Assembly: GCF_001468285.1 (NCBI RefSeq)
Contig: NZ_LNSB01000040.1
Location: forward strand, 1 to 48,113
From: Sphingopyxis sp. HIX
GTDB lineage: Bacteria; Pseudomonadota; Alphaproteobacteria; Sphingomonadales; Sphingomonadaceae
Length of the DNA: 48,113 nt
Direction: 5' to 3'
Of this stretch, positions 16,862 through 23,355 are shown piece after piece. A program made the translations under genes and the position numbers. Each line of letters begins with the position of its first letter. Positions within the stretch are counted from its first letter, which is position 1. The notes below the pieces were generated by a model. That model searched no databases. It had not been told where the DNA came from and saw only the letters and a program-made list of their open reading frames with translations.

Positions 16862-16976
16862 CACGCCGCTATGGTTTTCCCCCTTTCCATCGCGGCGCAG
16901 TGTCCCACCGAAAGGTGCGGGCGCGTCCTCCCTGGACCCTGGCCACCTCGTACTTCGGTACGAGGTGGTTTTTTAT
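16862..16976 (+). ncRNA. Candidate small RNA ending at a strong terminator
   Basis: Between tRNA-Pro and the convergent amidohydrolase gene is a run of hairpins. One is 16864-16874 with 16887-16897 (CGCCGCTATGG/CCATCGCGGCG, one mismatch). Another is CACC-GAAA-GGTG at 16906-16917. The terminator follows. A sigma70-like promoter could be TTGTAA (16828-16833), 17 bases, TAGATT (16851-16856), placing the start near the first hairpin. That would give an RNA of about 112 nt. The alternative is that this is only the trailer of the tRNA-Pro transcript. Confidence 0.45.
16943..16976 (+). terminator. Rho-independent terminator
   Basis: A perfect 11-bp stem, CCACCTCGTAC (16943-16953) with GTACGAGGTGG (16958-16968), closes a TTCG tetraloop and is followed by six T residues. 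Its T-run overlaps the end of the convergent N-formylglutamate amidohydrolase gene. It ends rightward transcription from tRNA-Pro or from the candidate sRNA. Confidence 0.92.
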
Positions 16977-17857
16977 TCGGCAGCCTGCGGCAGCGCCGCG
17001 GCGCCCGGCCAGGCGGTCGATACTTCTTGCAAAAGCGCATAAAACCAATCGGATAACGGCTTCAGCTTGTCGCCGTCGGGCGTGCGGTCGCGGCGGAGGT
17101 AAAGGCTGCGGTCGATCTCGACCTGTACCGCCTGCACCCCGCGATCGGGGCGCCCGTGGGTGCGCACGATATGCCCGCCGGCATAGGGCTGGTTGCGCGA
17201 GACGGGCACGCCGAAGCGTTCCGCCGAGCCGACGACGGTATCGACCAGCCAAGAGTCGGCGGTATCGCCGAAGCGATCCCCCACGACGATCTGCGCGCCA
17301 TGCCCCGCCTGCCCCACCGGAATCGAGGGCATGCTGTGCAGATCGACGAGAATCGCATGCCCGAAGCGGGCTCTAGTGGCCTCCAGCGCCTCCGCCAGTG
17401 CCGCATGGAACGGGCGATGCAGCGATTCGAGCCGCCAGGCGAGTGCCGCGCGGTCGAGCGGTTTCTTCCACAAGGGCCCGACATCGGCGAGGCGTGTGGG
17501 AATCACGCCAAGCCCCGCGCGCTCCTTGCGCCCCGGCGCCGAAAATTGCGCGCGCAGTTGCGGCGCAACCTCGCCGGGGGCCATTTGTCCCTCGCCGCGG
17601 TTGCAGTCGGCGACCGCGCGCGCCCACAAGGCGTGGACGACGGTCGCCCCCGCCTCGGTCGCGCGCGATGCGATGAGGTCGGACCAGCCGTCCTCGAGCC
17701 TTTCGAGCTCGGGCTGCGACGCGCGCGCGGCGGCGAGAATCTCGGGCGGGTAGATGCGCCCGGCGTGCGCCAGCGACACCACGACCGGCGCCGCGCCGGA
17801 GGCCGGACGTTCGACGGCGATGGCGGCGGGAAGGTCGGGTCGGCGGCGCATCGGCAT
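16973..17857 (-). CDS. N-formylglutamate amidohydrolase family protein
   Basis: The 294-aa product belongs to the N-formylglutamate amidohydrolase family, zinc enzymes that release formate from N-formylglutamate or related N-acyl amino acids. The family motifs are visible: SLAHAGRIYPPE near the N-terminus, VDLHSMPSIPVGQ in the middle and NQPYAGGHIVRTHGRPDRGV, then VQVEIDRSLYLR. A second, more divergent family member is hutG at 31.3-32.1 kb inside the histidine operon, so this stand-alone copy may act on another substrate. Its stop codon overlaps the T-run of the convergent terminator. Confidence 0.85.
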   Translation of the reverse strand: MPMRRRPDLPAAIAVERPASGAAPVVVSLAHAGRIYPPEILAAARASQPELERLEDGWSDLIASRATEAGATVVHALWARAVADCNRGEGQMAPGEVAPQLRAQFSAPGRKERAGLGVIPTRLADVGPLWKKPLDRAALAWRLESLHRPFHAALAEALEATRARFGHAILVDLHSMPSIPVGQAGHGAQIVVGDRFGDTADSWLVDTVVGSAERFGVPVSRNQPYAGGHIVRTHGRPDRGVQAVQVEIDRSLYLRRDRTPDGDKLKPLSDWFYALLQEVSTAWPGAAALPQAAE

Positions 17858-17988
17858 GACGTGGCAAAAATCGGTCGGGGAATCCAGCGCCGCCGAAATT
17901 TGTTAAGTTTGTCGCGCTATGAGACGGTTTCGATTATAGCACCGATGCCCAGAGGCACGGCGGCGGGACCATGGGGGCGACGATTAGC

Positions 17989-18366
17989 ATGATTCGCATA
18001 TTGCTGGCGGAAGACGATGACGTGATGCGCGAATATCTCGCGCGCGCGCTGACCAGCGCGGGCTATCACGTCACCGCGGTCGACCGCGGCACCGAGGCCG
18101 TGCCGCTGATCGATTCGGGCACCTTCGACCTGCTGCTCTCCGACATTGTCATGCCCGAAATGGACGGGATCGAGCTCGCGCAGCACACCGCCAAGGTCGC
18201 GCCGCAGACGCAGGTCATGTTCATCACCGGTTTCGCCGCGGTTTCGCTGCGCGCCGAGGAAAATGTGCCGCAGGCGAAACTGCTGTCGAAGCCCTTTCAC
18301 CTCAAGGATCTGGTGCGCGAGGTCGACAATCTTTTCGGCCGCGCCGACCGGTCGCACCAACAATAA
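17989..18366 (+). CDS. cpdR: Single-domain response regulator CpdR
   Basis: This 125-aa protein is a lone receiver domain. The acidic pocket (E8, D9, D10), phospho-acceptor D52 in LLSDIVMPEMDG and lysine in LLSKPFHL are all present. In Caulobacter, unphosphorylated CpdR takes ClpXP to the cell pole to degrade PdeA, CtrA pathway proteins and others, and the CckA-ChpT relay phosphorylates it. Length, the VMFITGFAAVSL segment and the lack of an output domain fit CpdR. The ATG at 17989 (MIRILLAED) is preferred; an in-frame ATG at 17971 adds six residues. Confidence 0.87.
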   Translation: MIRILLAEDDDVMREYLARALTSAGYHVTAVDRGTEAVPLIDSGTFDLLLSDIVMPEMDGIELAQHTAKVAPQTQVMFITGFAAVSLRAEENVPQAKLLSKPFHLKDLVREVDNLFGRADRSHQQ

Positions 18367-18437
18367 GGCCGCATCTTCGCGCGAGGGGCTTGCCAAGCCG
18401 CGCGAGGGCCTATAGGGGGCGCGTCACCCCAAGGGAT

Positions 18438-18512
18438 GGGCGTGTAGCTCAGTGGTAGAGCACTGTGTTGACATCGCAGGGGTCGCAAGTTCAATCCTTG
18501 CCACGCCCACCA
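18438..18512 (+). tRNA. tRNA-Val (anticodon GAC)
   Basis: A 75-nt cloverleaf: acceptor GGGCGTG pairs with CACGCCC (18502-18508), with discriminator A and encoded CCA. Anticodon stem CTGTG/CGCAG (one G-T pair at an inner position) encloses TTGACAT, giving anticodon GAC. Confidence 0.96.
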
Positions 18513-18514
18513 TT

Positions 18515-18551
18515 AAAAACGCCGCCGCCCCAACGGGTTGGCGGCGTTTTT
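18515..18551. terminator. Bidirectional terminator between tRNA-Val and the SDR gene
   Basis: AAAAACGCCGCC and GGCGGCGTTTTT are inverted repeats around a short loop. The A-run on one side and T-run on the other let it work for tRNA-Val rightward and for the convergent reductase gene leftward. Confidence 0.88.
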
Positions 18552-18555
18552 GACT

Positions 18556-19353
18556 CTAGGCCATACCCTTCGACAGATCGCCGCGCGAGGCGTCGCCGAT
18601 CTGGCTGCCGCCGTCGCAGTCGAGGATCGTGCCGGTGATATAGCCCGCCGCCGGGCTGCACAGGAACACCGCCGATTCGGCGACCTCCTCGACCTCGCCC
18701 CATCGCTTCATCGCGATGCGGTCGAAATGCGACTGGCGCGTCGCGGCATCGGGCGCGAGCCGCGCCATGCCCTCGGTCCCCGCGATCGGCCCCGGCGAGA
18801 TGCCGTTGACGCGCACGTCCGGACCCCATTCGAGCGCGAGCACGCGAATGAGCTGGTTGATCCCCGCCTTCGCCGCGCAGGCGTGCGCTTGCAGCGCCGA
18901 GGCGTTGATCGCCTGCCCCGCGGTGATCGCGATCAGTGACGCGCCGGGGCGGTTCAGCAGGTCATGGCAGCCACGGAAGACGTTGAAGGTCCCGTTGAGG
19001 TCGATATCGACCACGGTACGAAAGGCGTTCGCCGACATGCCGAGCACCGGCGCGAGGAAATTGCCCGCGGCGCCCGAGATGACGATGTCCATCGGGCCGA
19101 ATGTGTCGACGACCGTCTCCATCACCCCGCGAATCGCGGCATAGTCGCGCACATCGCCCGACAGGCCGATCGCGTCATGGCCGATGTCGACGGCGGCGCG
19201 CTGCGCTTTGTCGGGATCGCGCCCGGCCACCGCGACCTTCGCGCCCAGCTCGGCGAAGCGCTTGGCGATGCCGAGGTTGATGCCGCTGGTGCCGCCGGCG
19301 ACGAACGCCGTCTTGCCCGCCAGCAGATTGTCGCGAAACGCACTCGTCATCAT
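18556..19353 (-). CDS. SDR-family reductase, DECR2-like (probable 2,4-dienoyl-CoA reductase)
   Basis: The 265-aa protein has a Rossmann fold (GGTSGINLG, residues 20-28; NAG-like SGAAGN at 93-98). The region ALQAHACAAKAG (153-164), LALEWGPDVRVN and SPGPIAGTEGMARL closely follows peroxisomal 2,4-dienoyl-CoA reductase (DECR2), not typical SDR dehydrogenases. The usual catalytic Tyr of YxxxK is replaced by Ala158, with Lys162 kept, as in DECR enzymes. The likely role is NADPH-dependent reduction of dienoyl-CoA in beta-oxidation of unsaturated fatty acids. It is divergent from the hydrolase gene at 19.4 kb. Confidence 0.8.
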   Translation of the reverse strand: MMTSAFRDNLLAGKTAFVAGGTSGINLGIAKRFAELGAKVAVAGRDPDKAQRAAVDIGHDAIGLSGDVRDYAAIRGVMETVVDTFGPMDIVISGAAGNFLAPVLGMSANAFRTVVDIDLNGTFNVFRGCHDLLNRPGASLIAITAGQAINASALQAHACAAKAGINQLIRVLALEWGPDVRVNGISPGPIAGTEGMARLAPDAATRQSHFDRIAMKRWGEVEEVAESAVFLCSPAAGYITGTILDCDGGSQIGDASRGDLSKGMA

Positions 19354-19451
19354 CTTCTCCCCATTCGGCTATCTCCTTTCCGGCCCGGATGGGGTTGACG
19401 GAATGGAATCGGTGGCCTTTTGAAACCCGACAAGACAGCAAGGATCAGACG

Positions 19452-20318
19452 ATGGCAAGCGGCCCCACCTCGAACAGCTTCATCTCGCAGCGGCTGAAGC
19501 TCCACTATGCCGACTGGGGCAATGAAGACGCACCCCCGCTCTTGCTGGTGCACGGCGGGCGCGACCATTGCCGCAGCTGGGACTGGGTCGCCGAGAAACT
19601 CCGCGACCGCTATCATATCATCGCCCCCGACCTGCGCGGCCATGGCGACAGCGCCTGGTCGCCCGACGGCAATTACGAAATGGGCGCCTTCGTCTACGAC
19701 CTCGCGCAGCTGATCCACCAGCTCGACCTCGCGCCGGTGACGATCGTGTCGCATTCGATGGGCGGCAATATCTCGACCCGCTACACCGGGCTCTACCCCG
19801 ACAAGGTGAAGAAGCTGGTGTCGATCGAGGGCCTCGGCCCCTCACCCGCGGTGCAGGAGGAGCGCAGCAAGACACCGTTCGACGAGCGCATGCGCCAGTG
19901 GATCGAGGACAAGCGTCAGGCCGCCGGGCGCCAGCCCAAGCGCTATGCAACGCTCGACGACGCGCTGGCACGCATGGCGGCGGAAAATGCCTATCTGACC
20001 CCCGAGCAGGCGCGGCACCTGACGATTCACGGCATCAACCGCAACGAGGACGGGAGCTGGAGCTGGAAGTTCGACAATTATCTCAACATCTGGACGATCT
20101 TCGACATGCCGCAGGACGATCTGCACAAGCTGTGGGCGAACATCAGCTGCCCGACATTGTTACTCTATGGCGCCGACAGCTGGGCCTCGAACCCCGAAAA
20201 GGACGGCCGCATGGAGCATTTCAAAAATGCCAAGGTCATCGAATTCGATAATGCGGGGCATTGGTTGCATCACGACCAATTTGACCGTTTCTTGGCCGAG
20301 CTCGACGCATTTCTGTAA
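19452..20318 (+). CDS. Alpha/beta-hydrolase
   Basis: This 288-aa cytoplasmic hydrolase has an oxyanion-hole motif (LLVHGGRDH, about residues 31-39) and nucleophile Ser102 in SHSMGG. A late acid in LLLYGADSW and the catalytic His in DNAGHWLHH complete the triad. The ATG at 19452 is preferred since AAGGA sits seven bases upstream; the frame is open to 19389. The substrate is unknown. It resembles the epoxide-hydrolase/haloalkane-like branch of the family. The divergent DECR2-like reductase could share a promoter region and a lipid-related role, which is inference only. Confidence 0.85.
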   Translation: MASGPTSNSFISQRLKLHYADWGNEDAPPLLLVHGGRDHCRSWDWVAEKLRDRYHIIAPDLRGHGDSAWSPDGNYEMGAFVYDLAQLIHQLDLAPVTIVSHSMGGNISTRYTGLYPDKVKKLVSIEGLGPSPAVQEERSKTPFDERMRQWIEDKRQAAGRQPKRYATLDDALARMAAENAYLTPEQARHLTIHGINRNEDGSWSWKFDNYLNIWTIFDMPQDDLHKLWANISCPTLLLYGADSWASNPEKDGRMEHFKNAKVIEFDNAGHWLHHDQFDRFLAELDAFL

Positions 20319-20420
20319 AATACTTGATGGCGCCTTTCCATTTGTAACGGTGACAGGATAGACAAGGTTCGGCGATTACTTCATCATCCCCTCCTGCTCG
20401 ATCCATGAGGGGGATGGAAG

Positions 20421-22424
20421 ATGAGACTTGCCGTATCCGTGCTTGCTGTGTCCGCCGTGCTGGCGGCGACGCCCGCCGCCGCCTTGCAAAACACCGCCGT
20501 TCGCGAAATCGCCAACCCGCCCGAGCTCGAGGCCGAAGGCAAGCCGCCGTCGCTGATGCTCACTGCCGAGGCGGCGCCCGCGACCCCGACCGACAACCGC
20601 CTGCTCGACCTGAAGGTCGAGATGATCGCGAGCAAGCTCTACAACCCGAACACCGGGCGCGACGACAAGGTGCTGCTGCGCGGCTATACCGGCAAGGGCA
20701 TGTTGCCCGACACGCCGCTCGTGTCGCCCGAGATCGAGATCCGGCCGGGCGAGACCGTGCGCATCAGCCTCGACAATCAATTGCCGACGGACCCGACCTG
20801 CCTCGGCCATCCGGCCAATATGAACATCCCGCATTGTTTCAACGGCACCAACCTCCACACGCATGGGCTGTGGGTCAATCCGGCGGGCAATGGCGACAAT
20901 GTGCTGCTGTCGATCAACCCCGGCGTGTCGTTCCAATATGAATATAATGTGCCGAGCGACCATCCGTCGGGGACCTTCTGGTACCACACGCATCGCCACG
21001 GCTCGACCGCGCTGCAGGTGTCGAGCGGGATGGCCGGCGCGCTGATCATCCGCGGCGAGCGCATGCCCACGCCGACCGCCAATGGCGACATCGACACGCT
21101 GCTGAAGGGCATGCCCGAACGCGTGCTGGTGATGCAGCAGATCCAGTACGCCTGCTACGACAAGGCAGGGGCGATCCAGAAGAACAAGGACGGATCCTAT
21201 CTGTGCAACCCCGGCGATGTCGGCGAGATTCGCAACATCGACGATTTCGGACCCGGCAGCTGGGGCGCGACGGGGCGCTACACCTCGTTCAACGGCGTCG
21301 TCATGCCGACCTTTCGCGCGACGCAGGGCGTCGTCGAACGCTGGCGGATGATCCACGGCGGGGTGCGCGATACGATCAAGCTCACCTTTGCCAAGCGGCT
21401 GGACAACAAGGTGCTGAAGCTCGGCGCCACCGCCGCCGAGGTCGATCGCTTCATCGAAAGCAGCTGCGCCAAGGACAGCTTGCCGATCCAACTGATCGCC
21501 GCCGACGGCCTGACCATGGCGCAGGCGCAGCCGAGCCGCGGCACCGTGTTCCAGCCGGGTTATCGTTTCGACGCGCTCGTGGCCTTTCCCGAGGCCGGGC
21601 AATATTGCGTGCTCGACATGCCCAACAGCGAATCGGGCAGCCTCAACCGCGACGCGCTCGGCCGCAAGCTGATGGGCTATGTCGAGGTCGCGAAGGGCAC
21701 GCCCTTCACCAACAATCCCAAGGCCTATGTCCGCGACCGGCTGATCGAGCGCGCCAAGACGCTGATGCCGCCCAATATCCGCGACACGGTCGTCGCCGCG
21801 CTGACCGACCAGATGAAATTCACGCCGTTCGTGCCGCATCCGACCGTCGAGGACGACGAGCTGACGGGGACGCAGGAACTGACCTTTCGCATCGACATCA
21901 GCGGCCCGACGCAGTTCGAGGTCGGCAACACGCTGAACAGCGCCGACACCAAGCCCTATGATCCGGCACGCATCGACCGCCAGCTACCGCTCGGCGGGGT
22001 CGAGGAATGGACGCTGCAGTCGCATTTCGTCAGCCATCCCTTTCACATCCACGTCAATCCGTTCCAGATCGTGTCGATCACCAACCCCAAGGCCAAGAAT
22101 CCCGACGGCAGCCTGATCGACCTCAGCCTGCCCGGGCAGGCGGACATTCCCGATCCGACCGACGGCCAATATGCCGGGCTGCACGGCGTGTGGAAGGATA
22201 CGCTGTGGATCAAGAGCCTGTTCGCGGCGCCGGGCGATGCGCCCCCGGGCGACATCTATACGGTCAAGGTCCGCACGCGCTATCAGCGCTATATCGGCGA
22301 ATATGTGCTCCACTGCCATATCCTCGACCATGAGGACCAAGGCATGATGCAGAATGTCGAAGTCGTGCTGCCGCAGGCGCCGTTCGGCAAGAACAACCCG
22401 GCGGTCATGCACGGCAGCCACTGA
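20421..22424 (+). CDS. Exported multicopper oxidase (667 aa)
   Basis: Multicopper oxidases oxidise a substrate at a type-1 copper and reduce O2 at a trinuclear centre. A signal peptide (to about residue 21, ending PAAA) sends it to the periplasm. All four copper motifs are visible: LHTHGLW (about 145-151), FWYHTHRHGS (about 187), HPFHIHVNPF and the terminal HCHILDHEDQGMM with type-1 ligands. The chain is longer than CueO or CopA, with a roughly 90-residue insert between cupredoxin domains. It precedes tonB and a siderophore receptor, so a ferroxidase role is plausible but unproved. Three in-frame Cys pairs are also present. Confidence 0.87.
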   Translation: MRLAVSVLAVSAVLAATPAAALQNTAVREIANPPELEAEGKPPSLMLTAEAAPATPTDNRLLDLKVEMIASKLYNPNTGRDDKVLLRGYTGKGMLPDTPLVSPEIEIRPGETVRISLDNQLPTDPTCLGHPANMNIPHCFNGTNLHTHGLWVNPAGNGDNVLLSINPGVSFQYEYNVPSDHPSGTFWYHTHRHGSTALQVSSGMAGALIIRGERMPTPTANGDIDTLLKGMPERVLVMQQIQYACYDKAGAIQKNKDGSYLCNPGDVGEIRNIDDFGPGSWGATGRYTSFNGVVMPTFRATQGVVERWRMIHGGVRDTIKLTFAKRLDNKVLKLGATAAEVDRFIESSCAKDSLPIQLIAADGLTMAQAQPSRGTVFQPGYRFDALVAFPEAGQYCVLDMPNSESGSLNRDALGRKLMGYVEVAKGTPFTNNPKAYVRDRLIERAKTLMPPNIRDTVVAALTDQMKFTPFVPHPTVEDDELTGTQELTFRIDISGPTQFEVGNTLNSADTKPYDPARIDRQLPLGGVEEWTLQSHFVSHPFHIHVNPFQIVSITNPKAKNPDGSLIDLSLPGQADIPDPTDGQYAGLHGVWKDTLWIKSLFAAPGDAPPGDIYTVKVRTRYQRYIGEYVLHCHILDHEDQGMMQNVEVVLPQAPFGKNNPAVMHGSH

Positions 22425-22500
22425 TCGCGGTTCATCGCGGCGTTAGGCACTATGGGCTAAGGCTCTGGGTGCCGGGGCTTGTCCGGCGCACAGGGATGCC

Positions 22501-23226
22501 ATGGCCTATTCGGGACGATTGCCGCGCCGTCAGCGGGGGATCGCCGCCGCCGCGACACTGCTGGCGGCAGCGCTCACCCTCTATGGCCTGGTGGCGGGGC
22601 TGCGGCTTGAGATTCCGGTGTTCGTCCGCGAAACGATCAGCGCGGTCTCCCTGCCCGCGCCAAAGCGCCCCGAGCCGGCCTCGGTGCCTGCCGATACGCC
22701 GTCGGACAAGGCTGCGGGCGCCGCGTCGGAGGCCAATCGGCGTGCCAAGGCCGCGCCGGTCGTCGCGTCCGAGCCCAAGCTCCCTCCCCCGGTCCCCCCG
22801 CCCGTCGTCGCTGCGCCGAAGCCCGATAGCGGCAGCGAGGCCTCGGCGGGCGCTGCGCCGGTCGCGGGGCCGGGATCGGGCGCGGGCGGGCGCGGCGACG
22901 GGCTCGGCGCGGGCGGATCGGGAAACGGCAGCGGCGGCGGCACCCGCCCCGTATGGCGCAGCGGGACGATTGAGGATCGCGACTATCCGCGTGAAGCACG
23001 CCGTGCCAGGGTCGGCGGCGAGGTCGAGGTGCGCTTCACGATCGAGGCGAGCGGGCGCGTCACCGGCTGCCGCGTCCGCAGGTCGAGCGGCGACGCTGCG
23101 CTCGACGCGACGACCTGCCGCCTGATCGAGCAGCGCTTCCGCTTCAAACCCGCGACCAACGCCGCGGGACTCGCGGTCGCGAGCCGCTACGGCTGGCGCC
23201 AGACCTGGTGGCTCGAGCGCCGCTAG
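22501..23226 (+). CDS. tonB: TonB-family energy transducer
   Basis: TonB carries proton-motive energy from ExbBD to outer-membrane receptors. The 241-aa product has an N-terminal membrane anchor (about residues 13-33, after RRQRG) and a Pro/Ala-rich periplasmic spacer (PPPVPPPVVAAPKP). A Gly-rich stretch follows (residues 122-150), then a TonB C-terminal domain from about 160 (DYPREARRARVGGEVEVRFT, ending FRFKPA). The anchor lacks the usual SxxxH core in an obvious form, so its ExbBD coupling is uncertain. It lies upstream of the Fiu-like receptor gene and is probably its dedicated transducer. ExbBD is not in the window. Confidence 0.83.
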   Translation: MAYSGRLPRRQRGIAAAATLLAAALTLYGLVAGLRLEIPVFVRETISAVSLPAPKRPEPASVPADTPSDKAAGAASEANRRAKAAPVVASEPKLPPPVPPPVVAAPKPDSGSEASAGAAPVAGPGSGAGGRGDGLGAGGSGNGSGGGTRPVWRSGTIEDRDYPREARRARVGGEVEVRFTIEASGRVTGCRVRRSSGDAALDATTCRLIEQRFRFKPATNAAGLAVASRYGWRQTWWLERR

Positions 23227-23271
23227 CGCGCAATATCGCCCGAAAACGCCACAAAAATGCGACAATATCGC

Positions 23272-23312
23272 GAATGATTATCAATATGCATTGACACTGA
23301 GAACGACTCTCA
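23272..23312 (+). promoter_or_regulatory. Possible tandem Fur boxes before the siderophore receptor
   Basis: GAATGATTATCAATATGCA (23272-23290) resembles a Fur site. TGAGAACGACTCTCA (23298-23312) contains the palindrome TGAGA/TCTCA. Both are AT-richer than the surroundings and lie 40-85 bases before the receptor start. Iron repression by Fur is the expected control of such genes; the matches were made by eye only. Confidence 0.5.
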
Positions 23313-23355
23313 ATAGCGGCGCCCTCGAACAAACCAAAAAAGAAGGGGGTTTACC

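Noticed and set aside
16728..18512. The stretch with tRNA-Pro, tRNA-Val and a repeat element taken as a genomic island
   Set aside because: There is no integrase, no direct repeat of a tRNA end and no shift in base composition. The genes between are ordinary chromosomal genes.
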